A stretch of 48,770 nucleotides of DNA, taken from Limnohabitans sp. Rim8 (lineage in GTDB: Bacteria; Pseudomonadota; Gammaproteobacteria; Burkholderiales; Burkholderiaceae_C). Below the pieces are notes generated by a model that was given only the letters and a program-made list of their open reading frames with translations, was not told where the DNA came from and searched no databases. This document shows positions 25,765 through 35,068 of this stretch, one piece after another. The DNA is taken from contig CAMDKK010000026.1 in the NCBI GenBank assembly GCA_945901045.1, positions 1 to 48,770 of the forward strand. The letters are read 5' to 3'. How positions within the stretch are numbered: the first letter of the stretch is position 1; each line of letters begins with the position of its first letter. Made by a program: the position numbers and the translations under genes.

Positions 25765-27180
25765 ATGAAAAATCCCCCGCAAAATTACCTGTCGGCTGTT
25801 CTGGGCCCGGCGCACGATGCAGCCGTGGCCGCTCGGGACCCCGTTGCCTATATGGCGGCGCTGGATGAGCATCGCATCCGCAAGCTGACCCCCCAGCTTG
25901 CTTATTGCTTCAGCAATGAGTACTACGGCAAGAAAATGCGTGAAGCCGGCGTGAATGACCCGCGCGAGATCACCACACTCGATCAATTTCGTGCGCTGCC
26001 GGCGTTCATGACCAAGGCCTGGCACCGAGAATCGCAGTCGGAGTCACTGGAGAAATTCGGACATTCGTTTGGTATGCACTTGTGCGCACCGCTCGAGGAT
26101 GTCGTGCACGTGGCGGGCACATCGGGCACCACCGGCCTGCCAACGTTTTATCTCTTCACCCGCAAGGACCTGGACCTGACGTTCCTCACGCTAGGGCGCC
26201 TGATGACGATGGCGGGCATCCGGCGCGGCGACACGATCCTGCAGCTCTTTGGTCTGAGTATTTGGGTCGCGGGTACAACGATGCTACAGGCGGCCGAAGC
26301 GCTGGGTGCTCGGCCGATACCGCTTGGCGCCGAAGCCGGCGTCACCAAGGCGCTGCAATACATCCAGTTGTGCCGGCCGCGCGTCGTCTTTTGTACACCC
26401 TCCATGCTCTCCCAACTTATCGAGCGGGCGCCCGAGCAGCTTGGCAAGCCGCTGAACCTGTGCGGAATCGAAATCGTCATGTGCGGCGGCGAACCGGGGC
26501 TGGCGATCCCGGCCGTTCGCAAGCGCATGCAGGATGGATCGGGCGCGAAGGTCTATGACATGAGCGGTGGTGCCTGGACTAACGCGGCGGGTGACTGCGG
26601 CGGGCCTGACCATATGGGCCAGCACTGCTTCGGCGAGGACTACTGCTTTCGCTATGATTTGGTTGATCCGGAAACTCGCGCGCCGCTTCCTCTTGTGGAC
26701 GGGCAGGTCGGCGAGGCGATCCACACTGGCATGGAATACGAAGCCGCGCCGGCACTGCGCTACGCGTCAGCGGACATCCTGAAGCTGCACGTCGGCGAGT
26801 GTCCGCACTGCGGCCGTTTCGGCAGTCGTTTCAGCTTTGTCGGCCGCGCCGATGACATGATGAATATCTCGGGTGTCAAGGTTTATCCTTCTGCGATCAA
26901 AGAAGTGGTTGAGAGCTTTTCGCCGGACATCTCGGGACAGATGAGGATCGTGCTGGACCGGCCACCGCCGCGCGTCATTTCGCCGGTAAACATCACCGTT
27001 GAGGCTGCCGCACATGTTGGCGAGGCAAATTGGGTCGACTTTGCTAAAAAGCTGGAGGATCGTATTCATCTGAAACTGAAGATCCGCTCGAAAGTGAAGA
27101 TGGTAGCGGCCGGGTCGCTGGAAACATCCAACCTCAAGACGAAGCTGGTCCAGGTGCTGGACAGCGCCGAAAAAACTTGA
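25765..27180 (+). CDS. Phenylacetate-CoA ligase-like (PaaK family) adenylating enzyme
   Basis: This protein of about 471 residues is an AMP-forming CoA ligase of the PaaK type. The P-loop is 'VAGTSGTTGLPTFYLFTRKD' near residue 115, the adenine-binding region includes 'VMCGGEPGLAIPA', the hinge/AMP-ribose Asp lies near 'RYASADILKL', and the C-terminal PaaK domain begins 'GRADDMMNISGVKVYPSAIK'. 'GECPHCGRFGSRF' adds a Cys pair. It probably activates an aromatic or other carboxylic acid to its CoA thioester. I start at ATG 25765 ('MKNPPQNYLSAVLG'); ATG 25741 and an earlier site are possible. It converges on a GST gene; both stop codons lie in one hairpin. Confidence 0.82.
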   Translation: MKNPPQNYLSAVLGPAHDAAVAARDPVAYMAALDEHRIRKLTPQLAYCFSNEYYGKKMREAGVNDPREITTLDQFRALPAFMTKAWHRESQSESLEKFGHSFGMHLCAPLEDVVHVAGTSGTTGLPTFYLFTRKDLDLTFLTLGRLMTMAGIRRGDTILQLFGLSIWVAGTTMLQAAEALGARPIPLGAEAGVTKALQYIQLCRPRVVFCTPSMLSQLIERAPEQLGKPLNLCGIEIVMCGGEPGLAIPAVRKRMQDGSGAKVYDMSGGAWTNAAGDCGGPDHMGQHCFGEDYCFRYDLVDPETRAPLPLVDGQVGEAIHTGMEYEAAPALRYASADILKLHVGECPHCGRFGSRFSFVGRADDMMNISGVKVYPSAIKEVVESFSPDISGQMRIVLDRPPPRVISPVNITVEAAAHVGEANWVDFAKKLEDRIHLKLKIRSKVKMVAAGSLETSNLKTKLVQVLDSAEKT

Positions 27181-27225
27181 GGCATTCTCCGTCGGCCTGC
27201 TGAGGGCCGGTCGGACAATGCCTCA
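27178..27225. terminator. Bidirectional hairpin containing both convergent stop codons
   Basis: TGAGGCATT at 27178-27186 pairs exactly with AATGCCTCA at 27217-27225, and the inner CGGCC/GGCCG and CCG/CGG segments extend the stem. The left arm begins with the TGA of the PaaK-like gene, and the right arm ends with the TCA that is the TGA of the GST-like gene. It has no long T run, so it may act as a bidirectional terminator or as a 3'-end stabiliser. Confidence 0.55.
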
Positions 27226-28143
27226 GCGGGCTCGCAAGGTATAGCCCACACGCGGAAAGTGGAGCATCACCTCGCCAAGGCTTGGATCGGTGCGTAGTAT
27301 GGATACGTCAGCGGTGTCGACTTGCGTCAGTATTCCTTCAACCATCGCGGTCACATAATCCTCCGGAGCGATCGTCACTAACATACCGCAGGCCGGCAGA
27401 GCATCGTCTTCGATACTCGGTCGCAGCGGCGCAGGAGCGGCGTGGGCGGCGATGGACAAGGCGCCAGTCGGTGAGAGTGGCTCGCAAATTCCATGTCCGA
27501 TCGCCGCTACGCGCTCCATCCAGGCGCGCGTTCGCGGAAAGTTCGCGAGAGAGTGCGAGCAGTCAATCGGTAGAGCACCGAGAAACCAGAGCCCATGGTA
27601 GAGCGCGAGATCCGCCTGACCAGGTCCGTCCTGGAGCACCCAATTGTCGCCGTGCGCTAGCAAGCGTTCGACGTTCGGCAAGCACGCGCGCACCAGACCA
27701 AGGTTGCGTTGTGCGACTGCCTTGAGACGCGCCAGCGAAGGCGTGCGCTTGCCGCGCAGGGCCGCGCGGTCCACATGCAGCTGCGGGTCCATCCGCTCGG
27801 CATTGACCCCGGAGACATATCGCGCGATTGGCCAGAACAAATCCCGTTCGGCCCACGCTTCTATCGTTGTCGCGATTGCGCGGGTTGCATCCGTTATCAA
27901 TGGCGGGGATGGAAACCGCCGGTCCAGTTCGCGCGCAATCGTACGTGTGTCGCAGTAAACGTCCGCACCGATCTGAAGGACCGGAATGTGCCGGTAACCG
28001 CCGGTCAAAGCGACCAGATCCGGCTTGGGCAGGATCGAAGGCGCGATCACCGAGCGCCAGTGCAGATTCTTCAGCCCGAAGGCCAAGCGAATCTTCTCGG
28101 CGAAAGGTGAAAATTCGTAGTGGTGAAGGATCGGCGTGTTCAC
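27223..28143 (-). CDS. Glutathione S-transferase family protein with C-terminal extension
   Basis: This 306-residue protein has an N-terminal thioredoxin-like GST domain, 'HHYEFSPFAEKIRLAFGLKN', with Ser-Pro-Phe in place of a Cys motif, and a cis-Pro segment 'GYRHIPVLQIGADVYCDT'. A helical GST domain extends to about residue 215, and then about 90 further residues form an extra C-terminal domain beginning near 'EDDALPACGMLVTIAPEDY'. It may bind glutathione and act in dehalogenation, isomerisation or CoA-thioester handling; which is unknown. The GTG start overlaps the stop of the acyl-CoA ligase gene (GTGA), so the two are translationally coupled. Confidence 0.78.
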   Translation of the reverse strand: MNTPILHHYEFSPFAEKIRLAFGLKNLHWRSVIAPSILPKPDLVALTGGYRHIPVLQIGADVYCDTRTIARELDRRFPSPPLITDATRAIATTIEAWAERDLFWPIARYVSGVNAERMDPQLHVDRAALRGKRTPSLARLKAVAQRNLGLVRACLPNVERLLAHGDNWVLQDGPGQADLALYHGLWFLGALPIDCSHSLANFPRTRAWMERVAAIGHGICEPLSPTGALSIAAHAAPAPLRPSIEDDALPACGMLVTIAPEDYVTAMVEGILTQVDTADVSILRTDPSLGEVMLHFPRVGYTLRAR

Positions 28144-29729
28144 GGACCAGCGTCCTCCAGCCACTGCTCGACCCGCTGGCGCTGCACTTTGCCGCTGGTG
28201 CTGCGAGGAAAGTCATCTTGCGAGGCGACAAAGCGGATTTGTCTGGGCAGCTTATATGACGACAGACCATCCCTGCAGACCCGCAGCAGTTCTTCTTCGC
28301 TGACCGTTGTATCGTGCACCGCTACAAATGCGACCGGGACTTCGCCCCAGCGACTGTCCTTGCGTCGCACCACCACGGCCTCGGCGACTCGAGGGTCGTT
28401 CATCAGAACCCGTTCGATTTCTATCGGGTAAATGTTTTCGCCACCGGACTTGATCAGGTATTTCGATCGATCGACGAAACTCAAACGTCCATCGGGTCCC
28501 TCGATAAACATGTCGCCCATATGAAACCAGCCACCGCGAAATTCGTGCTCATTGACGTCGTCCCGGTTCCAGTAGCCACTGAACAAGGTCGGACCGCGCA
28601 CTGCGATCTCGCCTGCTTGCCCCGGAGTAACGTCCTGATCCTCGCTGTCTACCAATCTCCACAGGTAGAGACCGTTGTGGGCTTTCGCAAGATTTTCCGG
28701 CACTTCCCCGATGGCGAATCGGGTTCCGGCGGCAGGCAGCATGCCGGTTTCCGTCGATCCGAACGAATTCCAGTACGGCGCATTCATCAGCCTCGACGCT
28801 TCGCCGACCAGTTGAGCAGGCACAAGATCCGCAAGGACGCCGATGACTTTCAGTCCTTTGGGACGGACATTCTTCTCGCGCAAGGCCTGAACCAGAGGCT
28901 CGATCATTCCCGGGATGAGCACCAACCACCACTGGCGCTCTTTTTCCACAAGCTGGGTCAGTCGCGGTATATCGGCGCCGTCCACGACGAACACCTTGCC
29001 TCCAAGCCCCAACACATGAAGCGCGTGCTCGAGGGACACCATGTGGAACATCGGCGCCCAGGCCACAAAGCTATCGCCTTCTTCGAGCCCGACGTCGATG
29101 CGTGAAAGTTCCATGCGAGCAAGCTCGGCACGGTGACTGATCAGCGCCCCCTTGGGCATGCCGGTGGTTCCGCTCGTATACAAGATCAACAGCCCGTCCT
29201 CGGGTTCGGCCACGACTGGCGGCTCGCAAGGGCTACATGCGGTCAGTTGAGTTTCATACGCGGTCCCGTAAACGATGCGCGCTGTACCCGCTCGGGCGAT
29301 CTTCTCGTAAGCCGCCTCGAAGCGCGGCGAGAGCAGAACCACGACCGGCTCGACAAGATCCACGCAATGGCCGAGCTCCGCAGGTGTGAGACGCCAGTTC
29401 AAGGCGCACAGAATGGCGCCCAGCTTTGCCGCCGCGTAGGCCGCCTCGATATATTCGTTGCGGTTTTCAGAAAGGATCGCCACCCGCATCCCGCGAACGA
29501 CACCAAGCGAGGCGAGGCAGTATGCCAGGCGATTGGCGCGTTGATTCAAGGCGTGATAGGTGAGCGTATTGACGCCGTCGTCAAGTGCGATTCGCTCCGG
29601 CACGCGCCTCGCCTGTGCGGCGAGCAATTCGCCGACCGTCCAAGATCCAGCCCTGCGAATCGAGGCAGCCGCAGGCGAACTCCAATGCGCGCCGCAATCG
29701 GGAACGCTATCGTTCGTTGAAGTGCTCAT
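28140..29729 (-). CDS. AMP-forming acyl-CoA synthetase
   Basis: This 529-residue ANL-superfamily ligase has the P-loop 'LLILYTSGTTGMPKGALISH' near residue 185, the A5 motif 'WNSFGSTETGM', the A7 motif 'GGWFHMGDMFIEGPDGRLSF' near 405, the hinge 'DRSKYLIKSGGENIYPIEIE', and the catalytic Lys near the C-terminus in 'RSTSGKVQRQRV'. It forms acyl-CoA from a free acid, ATP and CoA. It is first in a two-gene operon with the GST-like protein. An IS6-type element begins 51 bases upstream of its start, so the original promoter may be altered. Confidence 0.88.
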   Translation of the reverse strand: MSTSTNDSVPDCGAHWSSPAAASIRRAGSWTVGELLAAQARRVPERIALDDGVNTLTYHALNQRANRLAYCLASLGVVRGMRVAILSENRNEYIEAAYAAAKLGAILCALNWRLTPAELGHCVDLVEPVVVLLSPRFEAAYEKIARAGTARIVYGTAYETQLTACSPCEPPVVAEPEDGLLILYTSGTTGMPKGALISHRAELARMELSRIDVGLEEGDSFVAWAPMFHMVSLEHALHVLGLGGKVFVVDGADIPRLTQLVEKERQWWLVLIPGMIEPLVQALREKNVRPKGLKVIGVLADLVPAQLVGEASRLMNAPYWNSFGSTETGMLPAAGTRFAIGEVPENLAKAHNGLYLWRLVDSEDQDVTPGQAGEIAVRGPTLFSGYWNRDDVNEHEFRGGWFHMGDMFIEGPDGRLSFVDRSKYLIKSGGENIYPIEIERVLMNDPRVAEAVVVRRKDSRWGEVPVAFVAVHDTTVSEEELLRVCRDGLSSYKLPRQIRFVASQDDFPRSTSGKVQRQRVEQWLEDAGP

Positions 29730-29779
29730 AGGGCAGGGCGTGTTCCAGGCAAATGGTCATCGGTGTATATTAAATTCAA

Positions 29780-30604
29780 GGTTCTGTTTCGATAAGCATA
29801 AACGACAATCCAGGCCATGCTTGATTTGCGCAAAAGTTCAATCAACAGCGCCCTGCGCAAGGTCCTCATACGGTTTCACTATCCCATCGAAGTGATGCTG
29901 ACGTGCCTGCGCTGGTATGTGGCGTATCCATTGAGCTTGCGCCATTTGGATTAAATGATGCAGGAGCGCGGCGTGTTGGTCGACCATTCCTCGATCAAGC
30001 GCTGGGCGATCCGGTTTCTGCTCTTGCTGGAGAAAGTCTTTTGCCAACATAAACGCCCGGTGGGCGTCATCTGGCGCATGGATGTAACGTACATCCAGGT
30101 CAAAGGCGACTGGAAGTGTCTCTAGCGCGGTAGACAAGCAAGGCAAAACGGTTGACTTCTTGTTGACCGCTCAGCGCGACAAGGCCGCAGCCATGCGTTT
30201 TTTGGCAAAGTCATGAAGATCAGCGGTGTTCCCGAGAAGGTCACCATGGACAAGGGCGGCACCATCAAGGCGGCCATGGATGAGATCAATGCCACAGGCG
30301 ACAAGCCCATCATCGTGGGGCAAGTCAACTGTCTGAATAACATCGTTGAGCAGGAGCACCGGGGAAGTAAAGCGAGTCACCAAGCCAATGCTGAATTTCA
30401 AGTCATTTCGATCCGCCAAATGTGTACTGACCTGCATCGAATTGGTACATATGATTCGCAAAGCACAGCTCCTGCTGCAGTGCTGCATCAAGCTGTGTTG
30501 TGCTGACCAGTTTTATGCATTGGCAGGACAAATCCGTCTTGTTTGAGGAACTGGCACTCGTCCCCGCCAAAATCACTTTCATCAGTGGCTAACGCGACAA
30601 AACC
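29780..30604 (+). mobile_element. Full-length but defective IS6-family insertion sequence (copy 2)
   Basis: The 825-base element has ends GGTTCTGTTTCGATAAGC (left) and, read inward, GGTTTTGTCGCGTTAGCC (right), typical of IS6 size and termini. The transposase frame (29817-30546) starts 'MLDLRKSSINSALRKVLIRF' but has TAA within 'LRHLD*MMQERG' near 29952, TAG at 30123, and frame changes near 30200 and 30360. DDE-type segments such as 'VIWRMDVTYIQVKGDW' and 'VPEKVTMDKGG' remain. No 8-base target duplication is visible (AAATTCAA versus ACTTGCAC). It is inactive by itself. Confidence 0.85.
29817..30546 (+). pseudogene. IS6-family transposase pseudogene
   Basis: The gene of the element above, broken by at least two stop codons and two frame changes. 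The last part is readable in a different frame as 'KRVTKPMLNFKSFRSAKCVL' and ends 'FYALAGQIRLV'. The lesion CTCTAGCGCGGTAGAC, where a codon series for the usual YRAVD segment is expected, is shared exactly with the partial copy at 46950-47434. Confidence 0.8.
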
Positions 30605-30735
30605 ACTTGCACAACCGTCCCGCTCTAGGAATTGATCTGAGTGGCCGAATTTGCACGAATCTAACCGGCGGGCCAGATAGTGGTTACAAAATCGCGGAAA
30701 CAGCGGCTGACTTTGCTGCAGATCCACACAGCTGT

Positions 30736-32211
30736 TCACCGTTCAGCGCGTGCGAATTCTTCCCGCAAAACGGTGTAGAGAGCGCCGAAACGGGCGTAGC
30801 GCAAGCGCAGCCAGTCTGCGGCGCCGTCGTCAGGAACGAACTCGGCAATCACTGCTGGTTGACTGCAGACATCCGTGATGGACGCGCCGCACGCCAGCGA
30901 GGCAAGCCTTGCGGCACCGAGCGCGGCACCGGCGTGTGCTCCCTCGCAGGTGTGTATGCGTACTCCGAGCACAGTCGCAAGAAGGCCCGCCCACAGGCTG
31001 CTGCGTGCGCCGCCTCCCACGAGCGTCAATGCCTGCACAACGGCCTGCGGGCCGCCCAGCGCGTTCCAACCGTCCAGTAGGCCAAACGACACGCCTTCGA
31101 TGACCGCATAACCTACGCTGCCAGCGTCATGGGAGGCGTCGAGGCCGAACAACACACCGCGCGCGGCCGCGTCGTTGTAAGGCGTACGCTCACCGTCCAG
31201 GTAAGGAAGAAAAAGCGGCGCCCGCCTGCGGGCCGGCCCGTCCAGCAGGGCGACCCGCTTCAGCAACGCGGCCTCGCTTTCAGCGCCGGTGAGCTTGGCT
31301 GCCCAGCGCAAGGCGCTCGCTGCCGAAAGCATTACGCTCATCTGGTGCCAGGCCTGGGGAAGGGCATGGCAGTAGGTGTGCACCGCGTGTGCGGCGCGGG
31401 GGTGGTAGCCTTCACTGCAGAGAAAAATCACGCCAGAGGTTCCGAGCGATATGAAGCCTTCGCCAGGCCTTACCGCGCCAATGCCTACCGCGCTGGCCGC
31501 GTTGTCACCACCTCCCCCGGCGATCGGGATGCCGGCCCTAAGTCCCCATCGCGAGGCGATGTCCGCACGCAGTTGCCCAGCCGACTCCGTGCCTTCGACC
31601 AGGCGCGGCATGTGCGCGGGCGTGAGCCCGCAGGCGTGCAGCAGGGCTGGCGACCAAGCGCGGGCCGCGACGTCCAGCCACAGAGTGCCCGAAGCATCGG
31701 ACATGTCGCTCACCTTCTCGCTGCTCATCTTCAGTCGCAGCCAGTCCTTGGGCAGCAGGACGGTGGCGATCCGGCCGAAGAGTTCCGGCTCGTTGTCGCG
31801 CACCCACAGCAGCTTGGGGGCAGTGAATCCCGGCATCGCCATGTTGCCGGCTATCTCCCGCAGGCGAGGGACTGAGGCCTCCAGCGCAACGCATTGCGCA
31901 GCGCTGCGGCCGTCGTTCCAGAGAATTGCGGGGCGGATGATGCGATCGGCTGCATCGAGCAGCACCGCGCCGTGCATCTGGCCGGACAGGCCGATTGCCT
32001 GAACGCAGCTCATTTCGCGCGGCCACTCTGCGGCAAGCTGGGTCACCGCACGGTCCGTGGCGGCCCACCATTCTTGCGGCTGCTGCTCGCTCCAGCCGGA
32101 GTGTGGCCGCTGGATGGAAAGCGCCGCCGCGGTGCTGGCTACGAAGCCATGCCGGGCGTCCAGCAGCAGCACCTTGACTTGCGAAGTGCCCAGGTCGATG
32201 CCGAGAAACAT
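30736..32211 (-). CDS. xylB: Xylulokinase (FGGY carbohydrate kinase)
   Basis: This 491-residue FGGY-family kinase phosphorylates D-xylulose to D-xylulose 5-phosphate. It begins 'MFLGIDLGTSQVKVLLLDAR' (phosphate-1 motif), has 'IGLSGQMHGAVLLDAADRII' near residue 75 as in XylB, 'GGGGDNAASAVGIGAV' near 235, and 'SLGTSGVIFLCSEG' and 'LTLVGGGARSSLWAGLLA' for adenosine binding. It is the last gene of the sulfatase-polyol operon, starting 11 bases after the polyol dehydrogenase stop. The frame is open further upstream, but that stretch lies inside the dehydrogenase gene. DalK-type arabinitol kinases belong to the same family. Confidence 0.9.
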   Translation of the reverse strand: MFLGIDLGTSQVKVLLLDARHGFVASTAAALSIQRPHSGWSEQQPQEWWAATDRAVTQLAAEWPREMSCVQAIGLSGQMHGAVLLDAADRIIRPAILWNDGRSAAQCVALEASVPRLREIAGNMAMPGFTAPKLLWVRDNEPELFGRIATVLLPKDWLRLKMSSEKVSDMSDASGTLWLDVAARAWSPALLHACGLTPAHMPRLVEGTESAGQLRADIASRWGLRAGIPIAGGGGDNAASAVGIGAVRPGEGFISLGTSGVIFLCSEGYHPRAAHAVHTYCHALPQAWHQMSVMLSAASALRWAAKLTGAESEAALLKRVALLDGPARRRAPLFLPYLDGERTPYNDAAARGVLFGLDASHDAGSVGYAVIEGVSFGLLDGWNALGGPQAVVQALTLVGGGARSSLWAGLLATVLGVRIHTCEGAHAGAALGAARLASLACGASITDVCSQPAVIAEFVPDDGAADWLRLRYARFGALYTVLREEFARAER

Positions 32212-32222
32212 CGGGCTATCCC

Positions 32223-33608
32223 TCAGCCGGCCATGAAGGCCAGCACGCGCAGGTGAGCGCTCCGCAGAGCGGTACCCAGCGCCGAGTGGCCGGCAAGGTC
32301 GCCCCACAGGCCCGTGTGGCCGCAAAACGCGCCCAGTGCGTCTGGCGCGGCAAAGAAGGCCTGCACGTCGGCAGGGTTCATCACTCCGTCCTCGTAGCGG
32401 TACGGTAGCCGGCCATCGTTCCACATCCGCAGGAATTCGAAGAACAGGGCGGGCAGCACAGCCACCGCGTCCATCGGCTTGCCGAGCGCGATGCACTCGC
32501 GCACGGTCGGAGCTATGAAGCCCGGGATCTTGGAGAAGCCGTCCATTGCGACGCGCTGATTCAAATCCTGGATGTACGGGTTGCCAAAACGCTCCAGCAC
32601 TAAGTCGCGATAGCCTGCCAGGTCGATCGGCGAAGGATGGCCCGGACCGTTCAGGCAGGGAATGACGTCGTCTGTCACGTAGTCGAAACCGAAGCACCGG
32701 ATAGCGGGGTCCTGCAGGTCCTCATGGATGTAGCGCAGGCCCTTGAGCGTGCCGGCCCAGGCCAGGCAGCTGTGGGTGGCATTCAGGATGCGGATCTTCG
32801 CTTCCTCGTGCGCGTGGACGGAGGCGACCAGTTCCGCGCCGACACGCTCCCAGGCCGGCCGCCCGGCCGCGAAATGGTCTTCGATAACCCACTGGATGAA
32901 GCTCTCGGCCATGACCGGTGCCGCATCGTGCCAGCCCACGGCGATCTCCACCCTGTGCGCCACGTCGGGCGTCGGCCTGGGCGTGATGCGGTCCACCATG
33001 CAACTGGGAGAGGTGGTTTCGCGCTTGACCCAATCGCGCAGGGCGCCCTGGCCGCACCGCTCGAGAAAGTCCAGCATGCCGCCGCGAAAGCGCTCGCCAT
33101 TGCTGCGCAGGTTGTCGCAGCTGAGCAGGGTGACGGGTCTGCCGCCGCGCCGCATCCTCTCGGCCAAAATGGCAGCGAGGGCACCGTAGATGGTGCAAGC
33201 CGCGCCGCCCTTCAAGTCGGCGGCGATGTCGGGGTGCGACGGGTCTAGCCGGTTGTGCTGGTCGAGGAAATAGCCCGCTTCAGTCACTGTAAAGGAGATG
33301 ATGCGCGTTGCAGCGTCAGCGCCCAGAGCGACGAGCCTTGCAAGCGAGGGCTCGAACGGCACGACCTCGCCGATCGAAGTGATGTCCTCGTAGCGCCGCT
33401 CACCCTGGGGCGTGACCGTCTCTAGCGTGTAGCGGCCGCCCTGCGCGGTTAGCGCGGCAGCCGCTTCGGACGCGTCGCCCCGGATGTTGCCGGCCGCGAT
33501 AGTCCAGGAACCGTCGCCCAGCGCGTGAAGGTTCTGAAGGTAGACGGCTTGGTGGGCCCGGTGGAACGATCCAAGGCCCAGGTGCAGGATGCGTTGACTC
33601 ATCACCAC
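32223..33608 (-). CDS. Mannitol dehydrogenase-family polyol dehydrogenase (D-arabinitol 4-dehydrogenase-like)
   Basis: This protein of about 460 residues belongs to the long-chain mannitol dehydrogenase family. 'ILHLGLGSFHRAHQAVYLQN' is the N-terminal NAD-binding start, 'FTVTEAGYF' follows near residue 105, 'VTLLSCDNLRSNG' contributes to the active-site region, and the C-terminal catalytic domain carries 'KIRILNATHSCLAWAGTLKG' with the family Lys/Asn/His residues. It oxidises a polyol to a ketose. Next to xylulokinase, the likely product is D-xylulose, from D-arabinitol or xylitol. GTG 33608 has GGAG 8 bases upstream; ATG 33602 is the alternative. It begins 2 bases after the sulfatase stop. 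Confidence 0.85.
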   Translation of the reverse strand: MVMSQRILHLGLGSFHRAHQAVYLQNLHALGDGSWTIAAGNIRGDASEAAAALTAQGGRYTLETVTPQGERRYEDITSIGEVVPFEPSLARLVALGADAATRIISFTVTEAGYFLDQHNRLDPSHPDIAADLKGGAACTIYGALAAILAERMRRGGRPVTLLSCDNLRSNGERFRGGMLDFLERCGQGALRDWVKRETTSPSCMVDRITPRPTPDVAHRVEIAVGWHDAAPVMAESFIQWVIEDHFAAGRPAWERVGAELVASVHAHEEAKIRILNATHSCLAWAGTLKGLRYIHEDLQDPAIRCFGFDYVTDDVIPCLNGPGHPSPIDLAGYRDLVLERFGNPYIQDLNQRVAMDGFSKIPGFIAPTVRECIALGKPMDAVAVLPALFFEFLRMWNDGRLPYRYEDGVMNPADVQAFFAAPDALGAFCGHTGLWGDLAGHSALGTALRSAHLRVLAFMAG

Positions 33609-33610
33609 TG

Positions 33611-35068
33611 CTAAGTCTCCGCGCTTGTCTTGGCGGTGGCCGAGCGCCAGGCGTCGCCATCACCCGCCGTCGCTTCGCGCCACTGGTCGATCTCCGCGAG
33701 CAGAGCCTGCCTCTTTCCCGCTGCCGAAGGGCTGTCCCAGAGATTTTGGATTTCCTGTGGGTCAAGTCGCAGGTCGAACAGTTGGCCTTCGCTGCTGTCC
33801 TTGAACTGAACCAGCTTCCAGTTGTGGTTACGGATCATCGTCATCAGCTCCGTGGATTTGAGGATGAAGTCGCGGAAGTGCTCGGCGAACACACAGGTCC
33901 GCAAGCTGTCGCTGGCGCCGCTTACAACCGGCATCAGACTTTGTGCCTGCATCCATTCCGGGACGTCGAGGCCGGCAAACTCCAAGATGGTGGGGCCGAT
34001 ATCCATCAGCGAGGCCAGCGCATCAGACTTGCGCGGCTTTACGCCCAGGCCCGGAGCCCAGACGATGCAGGGCACGTGCACGCTTTGCTCGAACATCGAC
34101 CATTTCTGGCTGTGGCCATGGTCGTTCAGGCAGTCGCCGTGGTCGGTCGTGAAGATGATGACGGTGTTATCCAGGGCACCACGCCGCTCCAGCGCCGCGA
34201 TCAGGTTGCCGACCTGTGTGTCGATCATCGTCACGTTGGCGAAGTAGTGCTGGCGCTGGCGGCGCATCTGTTCCGGCGTCGGGTCGGGCAGGTGGACGAT
34301 GGCGTCGTGGTCCGACTCCCAATGCTCGCGCCGCAAATCTTTCATTGCCTGGGGCTGACCCTCGAAGTCGCTCTCGGCGCGGATGGGGATGGGCAGTTCC
34401 GCGTCCTCGTAGAGAGCCAGGGCGTCGGGTGTGGGGTCGTAAGGCGGGTGCGGGCCGGGGATGCCGATCTGGAGGAAGAACGGATCGGTCTTCACCGGAT
34501 AGGTGTCCAGCCAATGCACAGCTAGGTTGCCGACGAAGTTGTCGGGGTGCAGATCTTCCGGCAACTCCCAGACGAAGGCGCCGAGCCGGTCGCGATAGTC
34601 GTCCCTTCGGCGATAGGTGATGCGGCTCGGCTTCTCGAAGCCGCGGGTCCACAGCGCCTTATCCCAGTTGTCCAGGAAGAACGGCAGGCTGGGATGGGCG
34701 CGATCCTTGTTTTCCACCACGTGACGCTCGTGAAAGCCGAAGCTTTTTTCGAACGGGTGCGTGTGCATCTTGCCGACGTTCACGCAGCGGTAGCCTGCGC
34801 AGGCCAGCTCCTGAACCCAGGTCCAGCGCCACACGGCGTCGTTGCGAACCACCTGGTGCGAGTGCGGATAGAGACCGGTGAAGATGCTTGCTCGAGAGGG
34901 CGAGCAGGATGGCGAGGTAACGTACACCTTTTCGAAGGTCACGCCCTCGCGCACCAGCCGATCGAGGTTCGGCGTTTTCATGTACGGAAAGCCCAAGGCG
35001 GCGATGGTGTCGTAGCGTTGCTGGTCGGTCATGACCAGGATGATGTTGGGACGGTTCACGAGGCTCAC
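33611..35068 (-). CDS. Cys-type sulfatase, second of two in the operon
   Basis: This 485-residue alkaline-phosphatase-fold sulfatase has the formylglycine signature 'SPSCSPSRASIFTG' near residue 55, whose Cys would be oxidised to formylglycine by a maturation enzyme encoded elsewhere. N-terminal metal-binding Asp is in 'IILVMTDQQRYDT' and the C-terminal metal residues in 'IIFTTDHGDCLNDHG'. There is no signal peptide, so it should act in the cytoplasm on an imported sulfate ester. The GTG start overlaps the Bug gene stop by 4 bases (GTGA). It shares an operon with another sulfatase, a Bug protein, a polyol dehydrogenase and xylulokinase. Confidence 0.86.
   Translation of the reverse strand: MSLVNRPNIILVMTDQQRYDTIAALGFPYMKTPNLDRLVREGVTFEKVYVTSPSCSPSRASIFTGLYPHSHQVVRNDAVWRWTWVQELACAGYRCVNVGKMHTHPFEKSFGFHERHVVENKDRAHPSLPFFLDNWDKALWTRGFEKPSRITYRRRDDYRDRLGAFVWELPEDLHPDNFVGNLAVHWLDTYPVKTDPFFLQIGIPGPHPPYDPTPDALALYEDAELPIPIRAESDFEGQPQAMKDLRREHWESDHDAIVHLPDPTPEQMRRQRQHYFANVTMIDTQVGNLIAALERRGALDNTVIIFTTDHGDCLNDHGHSQKWSMFEQSVHVPCIVWAPGLGVKPRKSDALASLMDIGPTILEFAGLDVPEWMQAQSLMPVVSGASDSLRTCVFAEHFRDFILKSTELMTMIRNHNWKLVQFKDSSEGQLFDLRLDPQEIQNLWDSPSAAGKRQALLAEIDQWREATAGDGDAWRSATAKTSAET

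Noticed and set aside
29772-30612. Target-site duplication around the IS6 element.
   Set aside because: The flanking 8-mers AAATTCAA and ACTTGCAC do not match.
32212-32697. N-terminal extension of the xylulokinase frame by about 160 codons.
   Set aside because: It lies wholly within the polyol dehydrogenase gene in another frame; xylulokinase homology begins at ATG 32211.
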